From Pareuzebyella sediminis (GTDB lineage Bacteria > Bacteroidota > Bacteroidia > Flavobacteriales > Flavobacteriaceae): a stretch of 64,000 nt of DNA. Below, piece by piece: positions 1 through 7,566 of the stretch (positions are counted from its first letter, which is position 1; every line of letters starts with the position of its first letter). A model generated the notes under the pieces. The model worked only from the letters and a program-made list of their open reading frames with translations. It ran no database searches and was not told where the DNA came from. The DNA lies in NCBI RefSeq assembly GCF_008367235.1, contig NZ_VTZS01000003.1:558001-622000 (forward strand), written 5' to 3'. The translations under genes were made by a program, and so were the position numbers.

Positions 1-258
1 CATTTATGGCACTTTTCAAGAAGCTCTATACATAAAATTTTTTCCAAGCACTCTATGAAAGTAATTAACACAAAGCCGATGTGGTTCGACGCTTTTTATG
101 TGGCATTACTTTCCGAAAAATATAAAAATGGGAGGCAACGTCTTTTTCCAGCTTTAGCTGTCGGACTACTTTCTAATATTAAAGCTTTAATAAATAAAGA
201 GTTTTCTTCACTGATTTATATCATACAAAACGATACTTTGAGTGGGCGCAAAGACTAA
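1..258 (+). CDS. Class I SAM-dependent methyltransferase, C-terminal end (partial)
   Basis: The reading frame is open from the first base of the window to a stop at 256-258, so this is the 3' end of a gene that begins outside the window. The visible 85 residues start HLWHFS and contain KPMWFDAFYVALLSEKYKNG. A histidine-rich strand followed by a DAFYvaLLSEKYK segment is what I associate with the last strands of Bacteroidota class I methyltransferases. The SAM-binding motifs would lie upstream, so the substrate cannot be guessed. The internal ATG at 55 is probably not the start, because the coding pattern continues through it. Confidence 0.55.
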   Translation, partial: HLWHFSRSSIHKIFSKHSMKVINTKPMWFDAFYVALLSEKYKNGRQRLFPALAVGLLSNIKALINKEFSSLIYIIQNDTLSGRKD

Positions 259-496
259 TACGTGGTTTTAAGCGGCTTTAAGAGGCCATCTAAGGCTTGG
301 TCAACGAATACCTTTGCCCCACATAGATCGTTAAAAAAAAGCTCTTTATAGCATCTATTTACAATAGTTTTGAATGATGAATTTGTATGCTACGCATAAA
401 TATTACTTATTATAAGGGGTGAGGGTTACTTTTTCTAAATAGAATTATATCTATTGAAAAAAATCAAGTAAGCATAGAATTACATAAATAGATACG
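259..496. other. Intergenic region without a recognised gene
   Basis: I see no convincing open frame here. One isolated match to the Bacteroidota -7 element (TACCTTTG, 309-316, plus strand) lacks a clear -33 partner and lies about 300 bases before the next start codon, so it could be chance or the promoter of an untranslated RNA. The sequence is AT-rich. Confidence 0.4.
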
Positions 497-525
497 ATTG
501 ATTTCAAAAAGCTTTCCTATTTTTG
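497..525 (+). promoter_or_regulatory. Bacteroidota-type promoter for the Skp-like lipoprotein gene
   Basis: ATTG (497-500), a 17-base spacer and TATTTTTG (518-525) match the Bacteroidota housekeeping promoter (TTTG / TAnnTTTG) with correct spacing. Transcription would start near 531, leaving a leader of about 80 bases before the ATG at 614. Confidence 0.6.
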
Positions 526-613
526 CGCAGCTTGAAAAACGGCATGGTGAATTGTATAGGTAAAAGCTGTACGAATACGTACTAGCTTCAGCAGAAAAAC
601 CAAAACTTAAAAA

Positions 614-1123
614 ATGATGAAAAATATTGTAACACTCTTTTTACTTTTAGGATTGACTTCGTGTCAACAAGAAAAAATCGGCTTTGTAAATAATACAAGG
701 CTTATGAACGAGTATCAAGAAAAAATCGATGTAGAAGCTTCATTTCAAACCAAGGTTGAGGCTTTGGGTAAGAAAAGGGATAGTATTTCACAAGCTTTCC
801 AAAAAGAGGCACAAGCTTTTCAGGAAAAGGCCCAGAAGATGTCTCAGCAAAAGGCACAAGAAGAGTATGGCATCATGCAGCAGAAAGGTCAAATGATTGG
901 CCAGCAATTGCAGCAAGAAGATCAACAACTTCAATTAAGTGGTCAAACTGAAATGGATAGCATTGTTAGTAAGGTCAAGCGAGAAGTGAAGGCCTATGGG
1001 GAGGCTCATGGCTATTCCTATATTCTCGGAGGTGGAGATGGCGGAAGCGTACTTTATGGAAAAGAATCCAACGATCTTACAGATGAAATCGTTAAAATTT
1101 TGAACGATAAATATAACGAATAA
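614..1123 (+). CDS. OmpH/Skp-family periplasmic chaperone-like lipoprotein
   Basis: The 169-residue product begins with a short hydrophobic signal ending in the lipobox LTSC (Cys about residue 17), so it should be lipidated. The N-terminal strand KIGFVNNTRLMNEY matches the start of the OmpH/Skp fold. A long Gln/Glu/Lys-rich helical region (about residues 40-125) would form the tentacle coiled coil, and the C-terminal part (YSYILGGGDGGSVLYG) matches the returning strands of the body. Skp proteins hold unfolded outer-membrane proteins in the periplasm. Classical Skp is soluble, so membrane anchoring suggests a variant role. A good promoter lies at 497-525. Family call fairly sure, exact function inferred. 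Confidence 0.75.
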   Translation: MMKNIVTLFLLLGLTSCQQEKIGFVNNTRLMNEYQEKIDVEASFQTKVEALGKKRDSISQAFQKEAQAFQEKAQKMSQQKAQEEYGIMQQKGQMIGQQLQQEDQQLQLSGQTEMDSIVSKVKREVKAYGEAHGYSYILGGGDGGSVLYGKESNDLTDEIVKILNDKYNE

Positions 1124-1164
1124 ATCCCTTTATAAGGAATCGTTAGTCCTTGGTAGGTAATACC

Positions 1165-1566
1165 TTACTGAAGTAGATAGACAAGAAAGGCAGCAGGCAT
1201 AAAATAGACTGCAATGGTTTTGGCTCCTTCGTAATCTTTAGCAACACGTTGGCCAAACAACAGCATTAAAAGTGATAAACACGATAGTAGGGCCCCATAG
1301 AATGCTAAAGTATTTTCATTAAAAAAAGCAATTTGATATAGGCCGATAGTGCAAAGAACACTTGATACCATTTCGGTTAAGAGCACAATCATCAAAAGAA
1401 TAGGAACAATATTGCTAAGCGGCGTTCCTGAAAAATGCTCCTTAAGCCAAGATAAGTTTCCCGCCCAGTCGAAGACTTTGTCAATACTACTCTGAAGAAA
1501 CACGATGATCAAAAAGAGTAACAATAGTATTTCCGCAGCATTTTCCAAAATTTTTTCCATTGCCAT
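1165..1566 (-). CDS. DoxX-like integral membrane protein
   Basis: A 133-residue protein with four hydrophobic segments (about residues 9-27, 50-72, 80-105, 115-132). The layout, with a short charged stretch KVFDWAGNLSWLKEHF after the first helix, is that of DoxX/DoxD-like four-helix proteins, whose members are linked to quinone or thiol redox chemistry without a firm common function. The ORF opens MAMEKILEN, and translation may begin at either Met. It lies 44 bases downstream of holB on the same strand and may be co-transcribed with it. No catalytic motif is visible. Confidence 0.65.
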   Translation of the reverse strand: MAMEKILENAAEILLLLFLIIVFLQSSIDKVFDWAGNLSWLKEHFSGTPLSNIVPILLMIVLLTEMVSSVLCTIGLYQIAFFNENTLAFYGALLSCLSLLMLLFGQRVAKDYEGAKTIAVYFMPAAFLVYLLQ

Positions 1567-1610
1567 AAACTTGGTCGTTTTGTGATTTATCGGGATAGTC
1601 GATTTATTTT

Positions 1611-2768
1611 TTAAGCGATTATAGCCTTTCGATGCAGTAATCGGGTCAATTTTATGGACAGGTCGGTCAGTATTATTTTCGAATTACCATTGCGCTCGAC
1701 ATGATAGATGGCATCTTCAAGTTCATGAACAATGCTCAGCACATTATTTTCATGTATGAAAGGCGCAAACTTTTCCAACTGAAAACCATCGACATGAATA
1801 CGCATAAAAGCAAGATCTTCTGCTTTATAATTGATTAGCATGGCTTGCCGAATTACCGCAACACAATAGTGCAGAAACTTTTTTTGTGTCTCCCTTCCCG
1901 TTTTTGAAACCTCTTCGCTCCAAAGAATCAATTCGTGTATAGCTGCTTTGTTGCCCTTTGCCTTAAAGGCACTGCGAACCCATTGTACAAACCATTTTTC
2001 AAAGACTAAATCTTCCGAATCGTTGTTCATCAAGTCGATAGCCTTATTGAAATTTCCGTCAGCTTCATGTGCAACTCGCAAGGCAACCTCCCTTTCCAAT
2101 CCTTTTCTCACCAAAGCATCGGCCATTACATGCTCGGCTAAGGGGGGAAAGTGTAAGATTTGGCAGCGGGAACGTATCGTTTGAATTATTTGGTCTTCAT
2201 GTTCGGCGATTAAAATGAATATGGTTCGGTTCGGAGGCTCTTCGATAAGTTTTAATAATTTGTTTGCGGCCGAGACATTCATTCTTTCCGCCATCCATAT
2301 TACCATTATCTTATACCCGCCCTCGTATGATTTCAGCGACAATTTCTTAACAATTTCGGAAGCTTCCTCTACCCCAATCTGACCTTGTTTTTTTTCGATT
2401 CCGATAAGTTGATACCAGTCAAAAAGGTTTCCATACGGTTGGCTCTTTAAAAACTGGCGCCATTCTTCCATATAATGGTCGCTGACCGCATGGCTTTTGA
2501 CCTTGTCTGAATTTGAGACTGGAAATGCAAAATGCAAGTCGGGGTGTGAGATCGTGTTGAACTTTTGATTACAAACTGCATTTCCACTTCGATTTTCACC
2601 ATCTGAGTTTGAGCAGATCAGATATCTGGCATAGGCCAATGCCATAGGTAGTGTTCCAGAACCTTCAGGCCCCACGAACATTTGGGCATGGGGTACGCGA
2701 CCCGCAGCGGCACTGGTAGTTAAATGATTCTTTATATGCGAGAGTCCCAGTATGTCTTCAAACAACAT
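1611..2768 (-). CDS. holB: DNA polymerase III subunit delta'
   Basis: This 385-residue protein fits the AAA+ clamp-loader family. The N-terminus LFEDILGLSHIKNHL followed by RVPHAQMFVGPEGSG matches delta' and DnaX. The Walker A-like loop GPEGSGTLPMA lacks the usual lysine, as expected for the non-hydrolysing delta' subunit. NKLLKLIEEPP and TIRSRCQILHF correspond to the Walker B/sensor 1 region and the conserved SRC motif. Delta' works with delta and DnaX to load the sliding clamp at the replication fork. The gene is divergent from pgk. Confidence 0.9.
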   Translation of the reverse strand: MLFEDILGLSHIKNHLTTSAAAGRVPHAQMFVGPEGSGTLPMALAYARYLICSNSDGENRSGNAVCNQKFNTISHPDLHFAFPVSNSDKVKSHAVSDHYMEEWRQFLKSQPYGNLFDWYQLIGIEKKQGQIGVEEASEIVKKLSLKSYEGGYKIMVIWMAERMNVSAANKLLKLIEEPPNRTIFILIAEHEDQIIQTIRSRCQILHFPPLAEHVMADALVRKGLEREVALRVAHEADGNFNKAIDLMNNDSEDLVFEKWFVQWVRSAFKAKGNKAAIHELILWSEEVSKTGRETQKKFLHYCVAVIRQAMLINYKAEDLAFMRIHVDGFQLEKFAPFIHENNVLSIVHELEDAIYHVERNGNSKIILTDLSIKLTRLLHRKAIIA

Positions 2769-2903
2769 ATTTCAAATATAGTTTTTTTTAGATAGACCGA
2801 CTGCATTTGGAAATAGTCAACCCTCCCCTCAAAAATCAATATTTATATCAGGGATTTTTGCAAAGTCATGCCTCCGTGGCTAACACACCTTCTTCCTTTT
2901 TAG

Positions 2904-2911
2904 TACCTTTG
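2904..2911 (+). promoter_or_regulatory. -7 promoter element of pgk
   Basis: TACCTTTG matches TAnnTTTG exactly and lies 24 bases before the pgk ATG, giving a very short leader. I see no good TTTG at the -33 position, so confidence is moderate. Confidence 0.5.
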
Positions 2912-2934
2912 CGATTCTCTAAAACCACATTGAC

Positions 2935-4125
2935 ATGAAGACTATCGACGATTTTAATTTCAAGGATAAAAAGGCACTTATTCGTGTTGATTTCAACGTT
3001 CCGCTCAACGAAAAGTTCGAGGTGACCGATACGAACCGTATTGAAGCCGCAAAGCCCACAATTATAAAAGTATTGGAAGATGGTGGTTGTGCCGTATTGA
3101 TGAGCCACTTAGGGAGACCTAAAGGGAAAAGCAACCCAGATTTATCCTTAGAACATATCGCTAAAACGGTTTCGGAAGTAATTGGGGTGAATGTAAAGTT
3201 TGTACCCGAATGTGTGGGTGAAATAGCCGAGAAAGCTGTTGAAGCCTTACAGCCTGGTGAAGTGTTGTTATTGGAAAACCTCAGGTTTCATGGTGAAGAA
3301 GAAGGTGGAGATAAAGATTTTGCGGAAAGACTCTCCAAGCTAGGAGATATTTATGTAAACGATGCCTTTGGAACAGCTCACAGGCCTCATGCGTCTACAA
3401 CCATCGTGGCGCAATTCTTTCCAGAAAGCAAATGCTTTGGTTATCTGCTCGCTAAAGAGATCGAAGCTATAGACAAAGTTATGCAGACCGGTGAAAAACC
3501 GGTATTGGCCATTTTAGGAGGTGCCAAAGTTTCATCGAAAATTACGATTATCGAAAATATCTTGGATAAGATAGACCATTTGATTATTGGGGGCGGAATG
3601 ACGTATACTTTTGTTAAAGCCAGGGGCGGGCAGGTCGGAGACTCTATCTGTGAGGACGATAAAAAGGAGCTGGCCATGGATATCTTAAAACAGGCCAAAG
3701 AAAAAGGGGTTGAGGTCCATTTGCCAGTCGATGTGGTAGCCGCAGATAGCTTTGCCAATGACGCCAATACCCAAATAGTAGATGTAGACAAGATTCCGGA
3801 TGGATGGCAAGGACTAGATGCCGGCCCAAAGACTTTAGAGAACTTCAAAGCGGTTATTTTAAAGGCCAAAACTATATTATGGAATGGTCCTGTAGGGGTT
3901 TTCGAAATGGAGTCTTTTGCGAAGGGAACAATAGCAGTGGGCAATGCAATAGATGAAGCCACAAAAAATGGTGCTTTTTCACTCGTTGGAGGCGGAGATT
4001 CCGTGGCCGCGGTGAAACAATTCGGTTTTGAAGACAAAGTGAGTTATGTTTCTACAGGAGGTGGTGCCATGCTGGAAAGCTTGGAGGGCAAAACCTTGCC
4101 CGGCATCGCTGCAATAATTGACTAA
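2935..4125 (+). CDS. pgk: Phosphoglycerate kinase
   Basis: The 396-residue product has the normal bacterial length and all landmark motifs: RVDFNVPL near residue 20, [41 protein letters not shown] and the C-terminal GGGDS ATP loop. It transfers the phosphate of 1,3-bisphosphoglycerate to ADP, giving ATP and 3-phosphoglycerate in glycolysis, and runs in reverse in gluconeogenesis. It appears monocistronic, with its own -7 element at 2904 and a very strong hairpin terminator at 4211-4247. Several long antisense ORFs inside it are shadows. Confidence 0.98.
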   Translation: MKTIDDFNFKDKKALIRVDFNVPLNEKFEVTDTNRIEAAKPTIIKVLEDGGCAVLMSHLGRPKGKSNPDLSLEHIAKTVSEVIGVNVKFVPECVGEIAEKAVEALQPGEVLLLENLRFHGEEEGGDKDFAERLSKLGDIYVNDAFGTAHRPHASTTIVAQFFPESKCFGYLLAKEIEAIDKVMQTGEKPVLAILGGAKVSSKITIIENILDKIDHLIIGGGMTYTFVKARGGQVGDSICEDDKKELAMDILKQAKEKGVEVHLPVDVVAADSFANDANTQIVDVDKIPDGWQGLDAGPKTLENFKAVILKAKTILWNGPVGVFEMESFAKGTIAVGNAIDEATKNGAFSLVGGGDSVAAVKQFGFEDKVSYVSTGGGAMLESLEGKTLPGIAAIID

Positions 4126-4210
4126 TAAACACGTTATCGATGAAAGGGTAATTAAGTTCAAGAAAAAGTTACCGGACACGAAAATTTTATTTTTAGAAAA
4201 AAAAAGACGA

Positions 4211-4247
4211 TTTTAGTAGGGCAGCCCAAAGGGCTGCCCTACTAAAA
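4211..4247 (+). terminator. Strong (possibly bidirectional) terminator after pgk
   Basis: A perfect 17-base inverted repeat (4211-4227 and 4231-4247) encloses a 3-base loop. The stem has a GC-rich core (GGGCAGCCC) flanked by TTTTAGTA/TACTAAAA, so the 3' arm ends in A's on the plus strand and in T's on the minus strand. It separates pgk from the next gene. Confidence 0.8.
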
Positions 4248-4285
4248 TGTAGGTATAGGCCAATTAAAAAATGAGCTCCTTATAA

Positions 4286-5968
4286 ATGACAGCAAAAAAT
4301 TCTATCACTGCATGTTTATGCCTGGTTTTCTCTCTTTCAATGGCGGCACAACAAAAGGACTCTCTTGTAGCTTCTAAGAAGGAGCGAAAGGTTGTTCCCT
4401 TTACGGAAGGGCTTTCATCCATAGATACTTTGGCCAAAGAAGTCGACCCGGTCGAGCAAATGGAACTGATGGCATCCGACACCATTATTAACGCAGACGC
4501 CATGGCTTTATTGGCAGAGGGAAAGGCAGGCAAATATAATCTACAGGACCATACCGAGGCGGCACGGTTGGACAGCCTTTGGATGAAGGAACTTTATGAA
4601 TATGCTTCATCTTTTGACGAGATGTATGATGAGGTTTCGAATCTGGTAATAGATCAAAAAAACCCCTTAAATGAAGAAGAGGAAGAACTATATGTGTACG
4701 ATTTACCAACCGATTCGTTAAAAGCGAGGTTGTATAAGCTAAACCAGAAAACTCCCTTCAACGTAGCTTATAACCCATCTTTAGAAAGTGTTATCAAATC
4801 GTTTTTGATAAGAAAGAGAGGTTTGATGGAGCGTATGTTGACAGCCAGTCAATTTTACTTTCCTTTGTTCGAACAACAGTTCGATAACTACGACATTCCC
4901 TTGGAAATGAAATACCTTTCCATCGTTGAATCTGCCTTGAACCCCAGGGCGCGATCTAGGGTGGGAGCGACAGGCCTTTGGCAATTCATGTATGGTACAG
5001 GAAGACAGTATAAGCTTGATGTTTCAAGCTATGTAGACGAACGTAGCGACCCGATTAAATCAACCGAGGCCGCCTGTCAGTTTCTCTCCAAACTGTATGA
5101 TATCTATGAAGATTGGGACTTGGCCCTAGCCGCATACAATTCCGGCCCAGGTAATGTAAACAAGGCCATTCGCCGATCAGGCGGGTATAAGAACTATTGG
5201 AATCTTCGAAGTTATCTACCACGTGAAACGGCAGGCTACGTGCCTGCATTTCTGGCGACCATGTATATCTTTGAGTATGCCAAGGAACATGACCTCAAGT
5301 ATATAAAGGTAGAACGGCCATATTTCGAAACGGATACGGTGCACGTAAAAAGCTTGATTACGTTTGAACAAGTTTCCGATTTGACAGGAGTTGGCCTTGA
5401 AGAACTTAAGATTTTGAACCCTTCCTATAAATTGAATGTCATACCCTATATCGAAGGCAAGGAAAATACATTGCGTTTGCCCAAAAGGGCCATTGGTAAA
5501 TTTGTTTCCAACGAAGAGGCCATCTATGCCCATGTTAAAAAAGAACTGGAGAGCAAAGAAAGCCCTTTGCCCCAATTGGTAAAGGCAGCCGAAGAAAACA
5601 GAATACGCTATAAAGTGAGGAGTGGGGATTATTTAGGTCGAATAGCCGAGCGATATGGCGTCGGTGTGAGTCAATTAAAAAGGTGGAACGGCCTAAGGAG
5701 CAATAACCTAAGAATTGGGCAAAGATTAACGATTTTTCCCAGAAGAATGCCGAGAACGGCTACGGTTTCTACAGAAGGCGAAGCTTCTTCTACAGGAGGT
5801 GGCACTTTGGGAGCCAAGGTCCATACCGTGAGGAGTGGAGATTCGCTATGGACGATTTCTAAAAAATATCCTGGAATTTCTGTGGAGAATTTACGAGAAT
5901 GGAACGGTATTAGTGGTAGTAATCTAATACCGGGCACAAAACTTAAATTGTGCGATTGTTCATCGTAA
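4286..5968 (+). CDS. Membrane-bound lytic murein transglycosylase D-like protein with LysM repeats
   Basis: A 560-residue exported protein. The signal peptide (MTAKNSITACLCLVFSLSMAAQ) is followed by an acidic linker, then an SLT lysozyme-like domain at about residues 180-330 with the catalytic Glu in VESALNPRARS (E215) and the GATGLWQFMYGTGRQY motif. Two LysM domains close the protein (about 450-495 and 515-558), each with a YKVRSGD/HTVRSGD start. It should cleave the glycan strands of peptidoglycan while LysM holds it on the wall. This is the MltD architecture. It sits 13 bases before the DUF4837 gene, probably one transcript. Confidence 0.9.
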   Translation: MTAKNSITACLCLVFSLSMAAQQKDSLVASKKERKVVPFTEGLSSIDTLAKEVDPVEQMELMASDTIINADAMALLAEGKAGKYNLQDHTEAARLDSLWMKELYEYASSFDEMYDEVSNLVIDQKNPLNEEEEELYVYDLPTDSLKARLYKLNQKTPFNVAYNPSLESVIKSFLIRKRGLMERMLTASQFYFPLFEQQFDNYDIPLEMKYLSIVESALNPRARSRVGATGLWQFMYGTGRQYKLDVSSYVDERSDPIKSTEAACQFLSKLYDIYEDWDLALAAYNSGPGNVNKAIRRSGGYKNYWNLRSYLPRETAGYVPAFLATMYIFEYAKEHDLKYIKVERPYFETDTVHVKSLITFEQVSDLTGVGLEELKILNPSYKLNVIPYIEGKENTLRLPKRAIGKFVSNEEAIYAHVKKELESKESPLPQLVKAAEENRIRYKVRSGDYLGRIAERYGVGVSQLKRWNGLRSNNLRIGQRLTIFPRRMPRTATVSTEGEASSTGGGTLGAKVHTVRSGDSLWTISKKYPGISVENLREWNGISGSNLIPGTKLKLCDCSS

Positions 5969-5981
5969 ATCAAGACCAAAA

Positions 5982-6977
5982 ATGAAAAAAGCCAGAACAC
6001 TATTTTTTATTTTTTTCGTAGTACTAATTGCTTGTAAAGACTCAAAGAACCAAAGTTATCTACCCACATCTACTGGCGCCATAAATTCAATGGTAGCTGT
6101 AGTCGACAACGAACTATGGAAAGGGCGTGTAGGCGATACCATTCGTCGGTACTTTGCTGCTCCGATAGTCGGTATGCCCATGGATGAACCCTTGTTTAGC
6201 ATCGATCAAATAGCCCCTAAATTTTTCACTGGTTCTATAAAGAATAACAGGTCGATTTTGTACGTCATGGAAGATTCTTTGAGCTTGGGGCATATTAAGA
6301 CCGATATGTATGCCACTCCTCAAAAGGTGGGGGTAATCAAGGGCAGAAATGAAGAGGAGATTATTGATAATATAGGGCGTGAGGCCAAAAAAATCATAGA
6401 GGCCTTCAAAGCTATGGAAATTGAAGCAGCACAAAAACGTTTTGAGCGTTCCCTGAACAAGGAAAATGTACTTGAGGAAAAGTTCGGTATTTCTTTGAAA
6501 ATACCGTCGATTTATAAGGTCGGAAAGCAAGAGGATAATTTTGTGTGGATCGATCGTGAGATACTTAAAGGCACGGCAAATATTATTGTCTATGATATGC
6601 CGATAGATAGCTTTAACAATGAAGCTACTCTAGTTAAAGATATTGTCTCGATGCGCGATTCTATAGGGGCCAAATATATTCCCGGCCCAGATGTGACCGG
6701 TAAAATTACGCATATGCGAACAGAGCCGGCATTTGCACCCTATATTTATCCTGTAGAGATTGCGGGAAAGAAAGGTGTCGAGGTAAGGGGGTTATGGGAC
6801 ATAAAGAACTATCCTATGGCAGGGCCCTTTTTAACCTACATTTTAAACGACAAAGAGAACAATAGAAAATTAGTACTAGAGGGATTTGTTTTTGCACCGG
6901 CTACAGAGAAGCGAAACGATATGTTCGAACTGGAGGCCATCTTAAAAACACTGAAATTCGAATCGACCGACAGATAA
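5982..6977 (+). CDS. DUF4837 family lipoprotein
   Basis: The 331-residue product starts with a lipoprotein signal (MKKARTLFFIFFVVLIAC, Cys about residue 18), and the body matches the DUF4837 pattern I recall from Bacteroidota: NELWKGRVGDTIRRYFAAP, LPSIYKVGK-type strands and a C-terminal segment with GLWDIKNYPMAGPF. Its function is not established. It follows the lytic transglycosylase gene closely, which hints at an envelope role. A hairpin terminator follows at 6999-7028. Confidence 0.8.
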   Translation: MKKARTLFFIFFVVLIACKDSKNQSYLPTSTGAINSMVAVVDNELWKGRVGDTIRRYFAAPIVGMPMDEPLFSIDQIAPKFFTGSIKNNRSILYVMEDSLSLGHIKTDMYATPQKVGVIKGRNEEEIIDNIGREAKKIIEAFKAMEIEAAQKRFERSLNKENVLEEKFGISLKIPSIYKVGKQEDNFVWIDREILKGTANIIVYDMPIDSFNNEATLVKDIVSMRDSIGAKYIPGPDVTGKITHMRTEPAFAPYIYPVEIAGKKGVEVRGLWDIKNYPMAGPFLTYILNDKENNRKLVLEGFVFAPATEKRNDMFELEAILKTLKFESTDR

Positions 6978-6998
6978 CAGGTAAAACGAACTAAAAGA

Positions 6999-7028
6999 GA
7001 AACGCCCATTCATGAGAGGGGCGTTTTT
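6999..7028 (+). terminator. Rho-independent terminator after the DUF4837 gene
   Basis: AAACGCCC (7000-7007) pairs with GGGCGTTT (7019-7026), followed by a long T-rich run. It ends the MltD-DUF4837 transcript and abuts the convergent DUF6747 gene. Confidence 0.75.
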
Positions 7029-7044
7029 TATTTTTTAGGCACTA

Positions 7045-7218
7045 TTAGATTCCGAAATGAAAGCCTGTTGAAACCCTGTAGATAAATGCATAAAGGGTAA
7101 TCAATAACAAGGCAAAACAAAACCATGAATACGCCTTGAATGACTTTTGAAGCACTTTATAGGTCCAATCCTTAAAGGCCTCAATATAAATCTCTCTCAT
7201 AAGTAATAAATTCTTCAT
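7045..7218 (-). CDS. DUF6747 family small membrane protein
   Basis: I place the start at the ATG at 7218, giving 57 residues (MKNLLLMREIYIEAFKDW...). From this Met the protein matches the short Flavobacteriia DUF6747 family: a conserved amphipathic REIYIEAFKDW start, a KSFKAYSWFCF segment and one transmembrane helix (about 33-50) ending near YRVSTGFHFG. The frame stays open upstream to 7347, but that extension does not look like the family. Function unknown. It converges on the DUF4837 gene. Confidence 0.7.
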   Translation of the reverse strand: MKNLLLMREIYIEAFKDWTYKVLQKSFKAYSWFCFALLLITLYAFIYRVSTGFHFGI

Positions 7219-7401
7219 AGATTCAATTTTAAATGTTTCTGTTCCAAAGATGACTATCTTCAAGAGCCTACAAGAATTAATTGGATGAATCACCAAGGAT
7301 TTCGATGATAATAATCCTTCTATTATAACAATACGATATAAGGGCATAATAGCCGATGAACGGTACGCCTACATCTACCATATCATAAAAATTTAGCACT
7401 A

Positions 7402-7409
7402 TATTTTTG
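7402..7409 (+). promoter_or_regulatory. -7 promoter element pointing into a gene-free region
   Basis: TATTTTTG is a perfect match to TAnnTTTG and is followed by GC about as expected at a transcription start. It faces right, into a stretch ending in a terminator at 7508-7537, with no plausible protein between. The -33 element is not obvious. Confidence 0.5.
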
Positions 7410-7414
7410 CTGCG

Positions 7415-7537
7415 CCATCTTGACCAACTACAAATCGTTAAGAGTGGTTTTATTTCAAGGCCGACGAAGTGCTTTGACCCACGCAGGCCGTTTTGGTGAG
7501 GGCACAAAAAAGCCGTTGTCATTTGACAACGGCTTTT
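7415..7537 (+). ncRNA. Candidate small non-coding RNA (6S-Flavo is one possibility)
   Basis: Between a -7 element at 7402 and a hairpin terminator at 7508-7537 lies about 120 bases that is richer in G and C than its surroundings. Within it, GGCC at 7459-7462 can pair with GGCC at 7486-7489. The 5' segment ACCAA (7423-7427) can pair with either TGGT (7445-7448) or TTGGT (7493-7497), so two folds are possible. An ORF crosses the region but runs antisense into the OmpA gene and looks like a shadow. The size suits a 6S-type or other regulatory RNA. The identity is a guess; the promoter and terminator are visible. Confidence 0.4.
7508..7537 (-). terminator. Terminator of the OmpA-family gene (may also end the candidate RNA)
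   Basis: A perfect 13-base stem (7508-7520 with 7525-7537) has a 4-base loop. On the minus strand it is followed by a run of six T, which suits termination of the leftward OmpA-family gene ending at 7567. On the plus strand it is followed by four T within the stem, so it may act both ways. Confidence 0.8.
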
Positions 7538-7566
7538 GCAGTATTGGTTTAAGAAAGTTTAGTATA

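Noticed and set aside
3441-4037. 198-residue antisense frame inside pgk
   Set aside because: It lies wholly opposite a textbook pgk, has low-complexity Ser/Pro composition and no motif. A shadow of codon bias.
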